Assembly (NCBI RefSeq): GCF_958450345.1
Contig: NC_088782.1
Location: 1,373,501 to 1,437,500 of the forward strand
Length of the DNA: 64,000 nucleotides
Direction: 5' to 3'
Source of the DNA: Calliphora vicina
Taxonomy: Eukaryota; Arthropoda; Insecta; Diptera; Calliphoridae
The position numbers and the translations under genes were made by a program. The notes below the pieces were generated by a model. That model made no database searches. It was given only the letters and a program-made list of their open reading frames with translations, and had not been told where the DNA came from. Shown in pieces: positions 35,546-45,049 of this stretch; within the stretch, counting starts at the first letter, position 1, and every line of letters starts with the position of its first letter.

Positions 35546-35752
35546 ATATGTATGTATCTCTTAATCTTTCCGCCATATGCTTCAACAATATGTAGCAAAG
35601 GACCATCAGCCACGTAAAGCATTACATGTGTACATCAAAGTGATAGTTTTTATTTTCGAATTTCTATTGCTTTCACTTACCTACTTGTGATAGATACTTT
35701 GGTGGTGTTTTCTTTCTACCACCACATTCTATAACCATTATATTCTTTACAA

Positions 35753-35773
35753 TAATTCTCATTTAGTTTGAAT
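35753..35773 (+). promoter_or_regulatory. PSEA of U1 gene copy 1
   Basis: TAATTCTCATTTAGTTTGAA.. starts exactly 61 bases before the RNA start, the position of the insect PSEA bound by the snRNA activator complex SNAPc. Its first residues follow the fly pattern TAATTCYCA. The same sequence occurs at -61 in copy 2 and a slightly diverged one in copy 3. The octamer ATATAAGT follows at -32 to -25 (35782-35789). Confidence 0.85.
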
Positions 35774-35813
35774 TAAAAGTGATATAAGTAGTTTAGTTTT
35801 TGGTGAGAAAGGC

Positions 35814-35978
35814 ATACTTACCTGGCGTAGGGGTTATCCGTGATCATGAAGGCGGTTCCCCCGGAGTGAGGCTTGATCATTGCACTTACGATTGAGTTGA
35901 CCTCCGCGATTATTCCTAATGTGAATAACTCGTGCGTAAAATTTTTGGTAGCCGGGAATGGCGTTCGCGCCGTCCCGA
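35814..35978 (+). ncRNA. U1: U1 spliceosomal snRNA, copy 1
   Basis: The 165-nt RNA starts AUACUUACCUGGC, whose ACUUACCUG pairs with 5' splice sites at the first step of pre-mRNA splicing. Stem-loop I carries the U1-70K loop GAUCAUGAAGG. Stem-loop II contains AUUGCACUUACGAUUG, the U1A-type loop region. Stem-loop III includes AUUAUUCCUAAUGUGAAU. The Sm site AAUUUUUGG sits near 35939-35948, and the terminal stem GGGAAUGGCGUUCGCGCCGU ends the RNA. Length and order match fly U1. The loop I base before GAAGG is U, where the canonical loop as I know it has C (AUCACGA). Transcription by Pol II from the PSEA at -61 is inferred. No sequence break, so presumably functional. Confidence 0.97.
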
Positions 35979-37218
35979 CATTATATAATACATTTCAAGA
36001 TCTCTATTAGTTAGTACATTTTTCTAGATAAAGATTTGCTATAAATTCTTTGAAAATAAATTTTAATATTTTTCTTAACACATATTGCGCGGAATTTTAT
36101 ACTTCAAGATAAATTTTATGTCAGATTATTATTATGAAATTAGTTCTTAATCGCAAAATAGTAAAATAATTTTAAATTTAAAATATATTTTCATGTAATT
36201 TTTCTATTTTACACAATTATTTTTACTGAATGTGTAAATTCCTCTACATGAATTAAATTTGATACTTTTTAAGATTATTTGAAAAAAAAAATATTTATAT
36301 GTATATTTTTTTCATTGAATGAATTTTTTGAAAACAAAGTGGATGGACATAATAATAATTATCTTTTAAATGCATCTTAAATCAAAAAAATTACACCCCC
36401 CATGTTCTTTTTTTATATTTTAAATAAAAATTTAAATATCCAAAGAATTCGTATGTCTTTACCGAATATGTTCAAAGTCGGAAGACCCAGTGTTAAAAAC
36501 TTGTGTTCTTTGATGGAACTCATGATATGTATACCAAATATGTACGTATTCATAATTTCAGTAAACAAAAAATTTTATAATGAAATGCTAATGAAAATAA
36601 TGAATAAATTTTGATTTCCTTCAAATATGCCTTTGTGCGTTTTCTAATTGGACAAATACATCCTTAACCTTGATTAAGTTTATATAAACTTGAAATCATT
36701 GGCTTTGGCTTCAATTTAAAGACAAAGGAAATTAAATTGATCGTACATCAATTTGGCAGTACAATAAAACATAACACAAAGGCAAATAAATCAATAATAT
36801 TATTTGTATAACATATTGGCAATAATTAATTATTTATACAAAGAATATTTCCGCACAAAAACCAACAACGCATTTAATTAATTTAACAGCAATTAAAACC
36901 GTGAAAAATTAAGAATGAAATTGAACCACAATCATAGCTGCCAGATTTGACGATTTTTGATTTCAAAAATAGCAATTTGACGATTTCTTTCTCGAAAATT
37001 ACGATTTTCTGCATTATGAAATTATGGTATTATTTTATGAAATAGTTAAAGAATTTTCTCATTTTGTTGGTGAATATGAAAAGCAATATTTAGATTTTGA
37101 ATTTTGTCAATTAAAATTTTTAGATTTTAAATCAATTTTTGTAAATAAATTACTGAAATAAAACGGGGAAAATTCTAATGCAACTTTTTCTATTTTGACA
37201 AAATTTGTTCAGAATATA
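35979..37218. other. spacer between convergent U1 genes (left part)
   Basis: The first 85 bp or so (ATTATATAATACATTTCAAG, later ATTTGCTATAAATTC) are shared, inverted, with the 3' flank of U1 copy 2. The rest is AT-rich with no gene; the 70-codon plus frame near 36402 has no domain. Confidence 0.6.
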
Positions 37219-37397
37219 ACCCTCCGGCGGGTGAGAAGGTCCTGGACTTTGTACTTCGAATAAAGGCAACTTCTCCTCAACCGTCGGAGGGATAATGACA
37301 TTACCCCATTCAATTGAAGCCGCCAAGCTTGAATTTATGCTTTAATCTCAGGCATTATTACCTTCCGAATGGACCACCTACAGCGCGGTGCTATATT
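37219..37397 (+). ncRNA. candidate structured RNA between two U1 genes
   Basis: A compact GC-richer segment in otherwise AT-rich DNA. CCCTCCGGCGG (37220-37230) pairs with CCGTCGGAGGG (near 37281-37291). Inside, GAGAAG pairs with CTTCTC and CTTTGTACTTCGAATAAAG makes an inner hairpin. A second domain has CCATTC (near 37306) pairing with GAATGG (near 37366) and TTCAA with TTGAA within. The plus strand ends TGCTATATTTT, a possible Pol III stop. It matches no snRNA, snoRNA, SRP, RNase P or tRNA I know. A PSEA-like AAATTCTAATGCAACTTTTT at 37170 is poorly placed for a start at 37219. Strand is a guess. A decayed transposon fragment is the alternative. Confidence 0.35.
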
Positions 37398-37842
37398 TTA
37401 ATGAAATTATCTTTAAAAAGTAATGTCAGAGATGTTCTTTCGGGTCATAATAAAGATTTAGACATTAAATTCTATATTATGTGTGTTATTTAAAATTAAA
37501 AAATCTTCTGAATGAAACCTTAATTATAGGTAATCGAATTGAGCTTATTTTCTTTATTTTTTTATTTTAGTGATCCCTTATTTATAAACTTCAATTTTAA
37601 GAAATTTTGATAAATGTGATGTTTTCGTTCACTTTTAAAATAGAAATTTAAAATTCCTGTTAGAAAATCTTGACCTTTTTAATTTTCCGATTTTTTTGAT
37701 CCGTCGTCTCAGATTTATCATTTTGTTCAGTGAAAATGCATTAAAGATTTTGGGAAAAAATTAATTGTTCAAGAATTTATAGCAAATCTGAGTTTAGACA
37801 AATTTCATGACAAATAGGAATCTTGAAATGTATTATATAATG
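37398..37842. other. spacer between convergent U1 genes (right part)
   Basis: AT-rich. The last 85 bp or so form the inverted homologue of the flank downstream of U1 copy 1. Confidence 0.55.
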
Positions 37843-38007
37843 TCGGGACGGCGCGAACGCCATTCCCGGCTACCAAAAATTTTACGCACGAGTTATTCAC
37901 ATTAGGAATAATCGCGGAGGTCAACTCAATCGTAAGTGCAATGATCAAGCCTCACTCCGGGGGAACCGCCTTCATGATCACGGATAACCCCTACGCCAGG
38001 TAAGTAT
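37843..38007 (-). ncRNA. U1: U1 spliceosomal snRNA, copy 2
   Basis: 165 nt on the minus strand, identical by eye to copies 1 and 3, including the U1 5' end (AUACUUACCUG), the AUCAUGA loop variant, the Sm site AAUUUUUGG and the terminal stem. It is tail to tail with copy 1, and both flanks (about 75 bp upstream, about 85 bp downstream) are shared with copy 1. The pair therefore arose by a recent inverted duplication or is homogenised by conversion. On the plus strand its start looks like a consensus splice donor (CCAGGTAAGTAT), which should not be read as an exon boundary. Confidence 0.97.
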
Positions 38008-38047
38008 GATTTTCTCACCAAAAACTAAACTACTTATATCACTTTTA

Positions 38048-38068
38048 ATTCAAACTAAATGAGAATTA
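38048..38068 (-). promoter_or_regulatory. PSEA of U1 gene copy 2
   Basis: The minus strand reads TAATTCTCATTTAGTTTGAA.. beginning at 38068, exactly 61 bases upstream of the RNA start. ATATAAGT follows at -32 to -25. Confidence 0.85.
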
Positions 38069-38222
38069 TTGTGAAAAAAAGAATACAATGTGGGGAGAAA
38101 TGGCTGTTCGTACAAACTGTTGAAGATAATATAATAAAACAGTATACAAAAACATAAAACCACCACCAAAATGTGTTATTTTCTTTCTGTTTATTTTTAT
38201 TTATTTTCTTACTACTAACATA

Positions 38223-38855
38223 TCGCACTTGATCAACAAGAGGGTATTAACTCAAAATTTTAAAATTTTCAGTAGATGATAAAAACAGTTTGTTGTTACA
38301 TTTTAAGATAATTTGAAAATCTGAATACATAATAGTATATAAATTCCATTTAAAAATATAATTACATTGTTTTTCTTTTAAATTTTTCCAATTATTGCAA
38401 AAAAAATCTGTTTTTTGAGTTAATACCATTATTCTGAAAAAATGTGAACAATTTTATTATAAAAAGAGTCACATTTCGAATTAAAATCATAAAGTAAAAC
38501 AAATTTTATCAACAAAACAGTATCAACTCAAAATACAACCAAATATAAATAAAACAATTTGATTATTTTTAACTGGAATAAAGGCTCAACTCAAAATAAT
38601 ACCTTTTATATGAAAATATACGATGCATTTATATTTCAACTTTTGTATTAAATCAAAATAATACCTTTCTGTTGTATAAAACTAGTCACTACATTATCAC
38701 GAAAATGGTCTCAAATGTTGTTTTCGAGATGAAAGAGTAATCGGAATACGTCGAAATTTGTACAGTAGATAGATATTGATGTTGTTAGTTGATTTCATGA
38801 AAAAAGTGAAATTTTCAAAATTTTGAGTTAATACCCTCTTGTTGATCAAGTGCGA
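38223..38855. mobile_element. TA-flanked TIR element, TCGCACTTGATCAACAAGAG version
   Basis: Perfect TIRs of at least 38 bp, starting TCGCACTTGATCAACAAGAG and continuing GGTATTAACTCAAAATTTT, lie inside TA dinucleotides (38221-38222, 38856-38857). The 633-bp body contains further ATAACTCAAAATAATACC repeats and no transposase. The homologous element at 43317-43897 shares the body, but its TIR bases differ at about eight positions while again matching each other perfectly. The 60-codon frame at the left end is repeat-derived. Confidence 0.85.
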
Positions 38856-38872
38856 TATGTAGATAATTACCA

Positions 38873-39190
38873 TGGCAGAACAAGCAAGGTACAATTATTA
38901 GAAAGTGTGTTCTCGATTATACATTCCCTATAACGCCAAACAAAAGAAAATGAAAAAATATAAAAAGGAAATGTCTAAAAAAAATTAAATTTTTATTACA
39001 AAAAATCAATTTAATTTAAACCATTTATAATTGAAGAAAGACTATATTTTTAAAATAAGTGTATACGAATTTGAATTAAAATGTTAAAAATTAAAAAAAA
39101 TTAAGTGATTGAATATATAATTTGACGTTTTAAGGGTGAACATTGGAAACTCTCTCTAATAATTGTACCTGGTAACTGATTGTACCATGG
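38873..39190. repeat. inverted-repeat segment shared with 45.5-45.85 kb
   Basis: GGTACAATTATTAGAAAG (near 38893) is mirrored by CTCTCTAATAATTGTACC (near 39152). The interior, from ACATTCCCTATAACGCCAAA to TGACGTTTTAAGGGTGAACA, recurs at 45565-45845 inside a hAT element. Probably a small MITE with one copy here and one nested there. Confidence 0.6.
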
Positions 39191-39355
39191 ATAATTACTA
39201 AAATATTATAACAAATACATATGTATATTTTTTTGGACAAAATAGTTTTTATTATTTTAAAAAAAATAATTAAAACTATTTCGTCCAAAAAAATTTTCTT
39301 TAAAAAAAAAAATAAAATCAAGTTTATGGTTAAATAAATACATAAATGTACTATA

Positions 39356-39930
39356 AGGGTACTCATTTAAACGCTTAAGTTTCCCATTTGTGCAAATGGG
39401 CAAATTTGCGCGACATGTTTCATGAACCCACCTTTTCAATTTTGTGCAAGTTTATACAGAAAATTTATATTTGTCAAATAAAAATACATAAATTCAACAA
39501 AAGCTTTAATAATTTTTTTTTCAAATTGTATAAATTTTAGTTTTAAAATGTTGAATGAAAGTTAAATCTTTGGAACAAACGGTGGTATACATAGTTTGGA
39601 GGACTTTGTTTATGTTCTAGCTGTTGGTTAATGTTTTCATACACAATGTCATTTAATACAATCATTCTGTTCCAAAGTTACACAATTTTCACATGCACAA
39701 AATTTTTATATTTTATTTGATTTTTATTTCTTATAAATAAAAGTAAACAAAAGCAGCTGATTCATCAAATGCACAATAAATTCAAGTTTGCGAGTCTAAA
39801 TTGTCGCGCAAACTTATCGGAGTTGTGCAAACGAATTTCCATACATTTTTTGACATTTCATTTGCGAGAGTGTAAAAATGCACAGATTGCACAGTTTGCG
39901 AGGCTTTTAAGCGTTTACATGAGGACCCTT
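39356..39930. mobile_element. TA-flanked element with AGGGTACTCATTTAAACGC TIRs
   Basis: The left end AGGGTACTCATTTAAACGCT and the right end (complement TAAACGCTTAA..CTCATGTA) form 24-bp TIRs with two or three mismatches, bordered by TA. The interior repeats TTTGCGCGACA/TTGTCGCGCAAACT phrases. No transposase remnant. The 60 and 78-codon minus frames in and beside it are not genes. Confidence 0.65.
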
Positions 39931-40567
39931 TATGTATAAGTAAATATATGTATGTAAATTAATAAGTATTTCCATAATTATCAATAATATTTCTATAGTA
40001 ATCAATCTTTTTTTATTTAATTAATACCAGTATTAAAAAGAAATAAAAACAACCCAACCCGCCTTGTTTAAAAGAAACTTAAATAAAATGCAACTGTTTT
40101 TTTTTAGTAAATTACTATTTGAAATTAGTTATAAAAGAAATAAAATGTATCTAATGTGTTTAGATAAATGCATACATATTTCAAATTAAAATGAAATAAA
40201 ATATATTTAATTATATGGATTTATTTTAGATAAACTTATAATTTTAATAATTAAATTTTGTATCTTATATAAAATAAAACATTTAATGTATGTACGTATC
40301 ATATCAATTAACAAGATTTTTACATTCGATAATGGACAATTAAAATATTGATAGACCGGGTATTGTGGATGAATGTAAGTGGATTTAAAATAAATATATT
40401 GAATGAAACATACATATGTATATTCAAATAAAACTAAATTAAAAAGAATAGTTGAAGTCAAAAGTTATAATAGCTGTTCACAAAACTTGTCTAAGTAGCT
40501 TAAGGTAATCACTGGCTTTTAAAAGAATTAATTCTTTGTTTTTAACACCATAGATTTGGTTGTATTC
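39931..40567. other. AT-rich sequence, nothing recognised
   Basis: No gene is supported; the 84-codon minus frame near 40207 is Ile/Tyr/Phe-rich and compositional. Confidence 0.55.
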
Positions 40568-40800
40568 ACACGGAGAAAACAGATTCATGATAGCAACCGA
40601 ATTTGTTGCTAATCTAATGATTCTACCATAGTGAAATAATTTTACAGGTGTGTCTACGAAATTTTGGAAGGGGTAACAAAATTTTCGTTGCTTCAACCGA
40701 AATTCTTCTTTATCAACTGACTTTCTGTTGATAGAACCGAAAAATACTATGTGTGCAACCGAATCATTCGGTTGCTATCACGAATCTGTTTGCTCTGTGC
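40568..40800. mobile_element. MITE of the CAGATTCGTGATAGCAACCG family, complete copy
   Basis: The left end CGGAGAAAACAGATTCATGA then TAGCAACCGAAT is mirrored by ATTCGGTTGCTATCACGAAT then CTGTTTGCTCTGTGCAG. TIRs are about 33 bp. The body includes GGAAGGGGTAACAAAA and TTCTGTTGATAGAACCG. No coding content. Same family as 24058-24292 plus 25495-25530. Confidence 0.8.
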
Positions 40801-41099
40801 AGGACTTTGATCAGATTATTAACCTAATGACATGATCAGTCAATTAATTAATTTATTTATTAATGAATTAGCACTTCATCAAATGTGGTTATTAAATACG
40901 GTAAAATAGGGAGAGATTTTTGATTTGAATAAAATTATTATTAAATTTATTGAAGAATTATTATATATTTATATGTATATTTATTTTATCGCTAATTGTG
41001 CTAACCACATTAAACATATAAACATCAATTACACAGGTCAACAGCAAAAAAAGGCTTGACTAACCACTGTACATACTATATATTTGATGTATCATGGCT

Positions 41100-41740
41100 A
41101 GAGCGAAATGAGCAAATTCAGTTAATTTTGAATAAATTTGAAATGAGTCCATCGATTTTTATGACCGATATCTCATTTTGTTCTTAGTACATGTGGCTTT
41201 GCGATAAAGCAATAAATCTGAACAATTTCTGTCGTTTTCAATTTTTCATAATTTTTTAAAACAAAAAAAGTTTGCTATTTTCACTTAAAAAATATATATT
41301 TTGCTTCAATTTGTTATTATAACTCCGAAACTACTGAGCCGATTGAAACGTAATGTATATATGAAAATTTGTACATACCACGGGGAAAATGTTTTCAAAA
41401 TTCAATCATTGAAAAGAAGAACATTGACTACTCAAGTTTATACATATCAAACAAAAACAAAAATTTTGTGAAAATGTGTGAATTCACTTAATTGTGAATA
41501 AATTCTAATGGAATCAATCGATTTTTATAATCGATATCTCATTTTGTTCCTATTAGATGTGGCTTTACGATAAAGCAATAAACTTGAACAATTTCTACCG
41601 TTTTAGATTTTTCATGAGTTTTTTTAAAACAAACTCATTTTTATTTTCATGTAAAAAATGTATTTTTTGCTTCAATTTGTTATTATAACTCCGAAACTAC
41701 TGAGCTGATTAAAACGCAATATATAAACGGATGAAAGGCA
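41100..41740. repeat. two tandem units of about 366 bp
   Basis: Landmarks repeat in order: CGATATCTCATTTTGTTC (near 41165 and 41532), GTGGCTTTACGATAAAGCAA or variant, and CTCCGAAACTACTGAGC (near 41323 and 41690). The copies are clearly diverged. A satellite-like or segmental duplication; no coding frame. Confidence 0.7.
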
Positions 41741-43088
41741 ATGTAAATTTAAATTTGTCTATGTTTACTTTAATTTTTTAAGTAATCATTAATTATATGG
41801 AGAAACTTCTAAAAAAAATTCAGAATTTTACTTAAAAACTTTTGTAAAAAAACCTCTCCATAGAATTAAAAATTTGGACCATATTTGTGCTACTGGAACT
41901 ACAATATATCAAAACTGTGTAGTGGTTTAAAAAGCCTGTAAAAATGTTTCGATTTTGTTGCCCTGTGTTATCGTTCTATTAAGGAAACAGTATGTTAAAG
42001 TCCGATATTTCGACCTTAAGAATTAATTCTTTTAATTCTCTTCTGCAATAACAGTCAACCCGTATTAATTTATATTCGAAATAGTAATTGTTGTTGTTTT
42101 TATTTTTATTTCAAAACATTAAATACAATATTAGAGACAAAAATTTAAATAAACTCGTTAAATTAGAGTAGGCGCTCATTTAAATAAAGAGTTGAAGTGT
42201 CTTAATAACTTTTAATCACGTGTCCCCTATAGCGTTTTCTACTTTTCGTGTTTGTTTATTTTTATAAACAAATTAGATTTGGAATACATTACTACATAGT
42301 ATGCACTTATTTTCTAGTTAATTAATTAACTATGAAATGTTAAAAAAGTAACTGGTGATGTCGGGCCAATCAAAAATTTAATTTGATAATGCATTGATTT
42401 ATGATCAGTAATATACAATTGGTTGGTTCGTTTCTTGCAAGTTTTTACTATGTATTTTTACTAGTATTGGAAATTTTCAATACACAACTGAGGTCTTTGA
42501 CAAGAAACATACATACTTAATTATAATTTCTAGCGCAATTTTTGTGATTTTACTTTTTAATAATTTATTTCAACTTTTGCGATGGACTTTGTGACTTTGC
42601 ATTCGTTAACGTCATTGAACCTTCTCTAAACTTTTACTTCTATTCTTTGAGCATATGTATAGGGATTTTTTGCAATCGATCTTTATTAATTATAATCTTT
42701 GTACAAGCTACTCCAAAACAAATAGTTTAAGGGCATTTTAAGTCAAAATCTATTTATGAAAATCTAAGAGAAATTTTATATTGTATTTGATGTGGCGGCT
42801 TCGTTTGTATTCAACCTGATTTCTATAACAATCATTTTATTTCTTTTTCCCAAATTATGTTTAGATGAATGACTGATCGTTTTTGTGAACACCTAAAGTT
42901 TGCCAAATCACTTTAGCTGCTGTTTGATAACTATGATTTATGATGGAATAAAGGATGAGGGTATTCTGTAATTATTACTCTGCGAAATAAACTAACAAAA
43001 TTGTGAAATAAAGTTTAAAAAAACTAATTATTTTAAACAAACAAAAATTTACTTATATTGGTCGATAAGCAAAGATAACTACACAAAT
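41741..43088. other. AT-rich sequence, nothing recognised
   Basis: No gene or defined element is visible. Confidence 0.55.
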
Positions 43089-43266
43089 CATAGGGTAACA
43101 TAGAGACGAGACACTCCGATTTGTCAAACAAAAATACAACAAATAATATTTCTGATACAACAACAAAATACATTGTCTAGCATGTATTTTGTTGTTGCAA
43201 GAGATAGGTTTTTGACAACAGACTTAGGTTTTTGACAATTCCGTCTCGTCTCTATGTTACCCTATG
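43089..43266. mobile_element. complete 178-bp hAT-type MITE
   Basis: TIRs CATAGGGTAACATAGAGACG (43089) and the perfect complement ending 43266 are bordered by the exact 8-bp duplication ACACAAAT (43081-43088, 43267-43274), typical of hAT insertion. The core ATGTATTTTGTTGTTGCAA and complement make most of the element a hairpin. Other copies are at 29771-29925 and 63595-63776. The perfect duplication suggests fairly recent insertion. Confidence 0.92.
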
Positions 43267-43316
43267 ACACAAATTTCTTTTAAAATTTGACAACTCTTCT
43301 TTATTTTCTTTACATG

Positions 43317-43897
43317 TCGCACTCGTTCAACAATACTGTATTAACTCAAAATTTTAAAATGTTCAGTAGAGGCCAAAAACTGTTTGTGATTACATTTTAA
43401 GAGAATTTGAAAATCCGAATACATCATACTAAGCAAATTCCATTTGAAAATATATTTACATTGTTTTTGTTTAAAATTTTTGCAATTATTGCAAAATAAA
43501 TCTATTTTTTGAGATACTACCATTTTTCTGGAACTTCTCGATATTTTTTGTACTATTTTAACAACAAAACAGCATCAACTCAAAATACAACCAAATTTAA
43601 ATAAAACAATTTGATTATTTTTAACTTGAATAAAGGCTCAATTCAAAATAATACATTTTTTTATGAAAATATACGATGTATTTCTATTTAAATTTTTGTA
43701 TTAACTCAAAATAATACCTTTTTGTTGATACAAGGTAGTCACTAATTATCACGAAAATGTGGTTTTCGAGATAAAAGAGTAATCGGAATACGTTGAAATT
43801 TTTACAGTAGATAGATATTGATGTTGTTAGTTGATTTCTTGCAAAAAGTGAATTTTTAAAAATTTTGAGTTAATACAGTATTGTTGAACGAGTGCGA
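43317..43897. mobile_element. TIR element, TCGCACTCGTTCAACAATAC version
   Basis: Homologue of 38223-38855. TIRs TCGCACTCGTTCAACAATAC then TGTATTAACTCAAAATTTT match each other perfectly, but differ from the other copy's TIRs at about eight positions. TA follows the right end; TG precedes the left. The 60-codon minus frame is repeat-derived. Confidence 0.85.
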
Positions 43898-43904
43898 TAT
43901 ATAT

Positions 43905-44095
43905 AATGTTAGTAGCTGAACTCCTCCTTAACGGCTGGGCCGATTTCAATGAAATTTGTTGTGTGTGTTTGTGTGGATACGTGGATGGTTTAGATTCACA
44001 ATTGACCTATATAAGTGCCATGGGCGTGGCACCTCCCATAAAATATAAAAATGTATTAATAGCTACCGAGTAGAATATAAAAATTAATTATGTGC
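43905..44095. repeat. dispersed repeat fragment (GGCTGGGCCGATTTC)
   Basis: GAACTCCTCCTTAACGGCTG then GGCCGATTTCAATG and GTGCCATGGGCGTGGC form a GC-richer block resembling dispersed repeats common in fly genomes. No ends or coding sequence are recognised; the family is not assigned. Confidence 0.4.
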
Positions 44096-45049
44096 AAAAT
44101 TTTCACTCATTTTATTTCAATTTGTGTAAGAAAGTACAGATTTTTCACTGAATTTAGTACAATATAGAAATTTCCGTTTATCAAATCTAATATAAACCAT
44201 ATTTTACCTGATTACAGATATTAAACTTTAGGTTAAATGATATTCTATAGGATTAATCTGAAAACATGTATTCGTCTAGGAAAAAACTCAAAGAAAATAT
44301 ATTAAAAAATGTACACATCCGACTGTTTTTTTTTTTTGTAATAAAATATTTCATTTATTTAACTTCAATTTATATAACCAAGACTTAGGGGCCATTAATG
44401 GCTAATATAAAAAGATAATATATAAGATCATATACATAAAAAGAAAAAAACTCAAATACAGCTAAATTATGGGGTTTGAAAACTCTCACTAGTGATTCAA
44501 ATTTATAAATTGTACCAACAAGCATTAAAAATTGTACTTTTTTGAATCTGATTGTACCAAATCACTTAAAATGCGATAAAAAATATAAAATATCTAATGT
44601 TGTTTTTAATATTATTCTGTATTTGTGTGTAATGGGTAATTGGTACTTTTTATTCTAATGATACTTTTTAACTTATCGATAAAAAAATTGGAATCAAAGA
44701 TTCGGAGCTTAGTGGTATAAAACTACCGAAAAGAGAGACCTTTTTTAATTTTCTGAAAGAGGAGCAACTTTTATAATAATTAAATATTCTTTTATGGAAA
44801 AAGTACCAATTTTAATTATTTTTATTCTTTAACCAAAAATACCAAATTTATATTTGGTATTTTTTGACAAGCAAAGAAAACGATTTAAAATTTATTTCTG
44901 TGTTTATTGGCTTAATAAAGTACCAAAACAAAATTTTCACCCGTTTTCTCCCCTAAAAACAGATAAAATTAATTAATAAAATAAAATTTTTAAATTTATT
45001 TTTTAAGCTCGAAATAATTGTACCAAATGAGTCATTGGTGTACCATGGT
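44096..45049. other. AT-rich sequence with GTACCAA motifs
   Basis: Repeated ATTGTACCAA and AAAGTACCAA phrases near 44510-44580, 44820-44880 and 45017 continue beyond the nested hAT pair (47614-47670). The hAT elements therefore landed inside an older element that I cannot delimit. Confidence 0.5.

Noticed and set aside
35690..35745. Exon-like minus-strand block reading GGRKKTPPKYLSQV before GTAAGT
   Set aside because: Built from GGT/ACC repeats about 80 bp upstream of U1 copy 1, with no matching acceptor or family; judged coincidental.
37170..37191. PSEA-like sequence upstream of the structured segment
   Set aside because: At the insect -61 spacing it would start transcription at about 37231, inside the hairpin arm, so it does not support that RNA.
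37990..38007. Perfect plus-strand splice donor CCAGGTAAGTAT (also at 48013-48025)
   Set aside because: It is the complement of the U1 5' end, which by nature mirrors the donor consensus; not an exon border.
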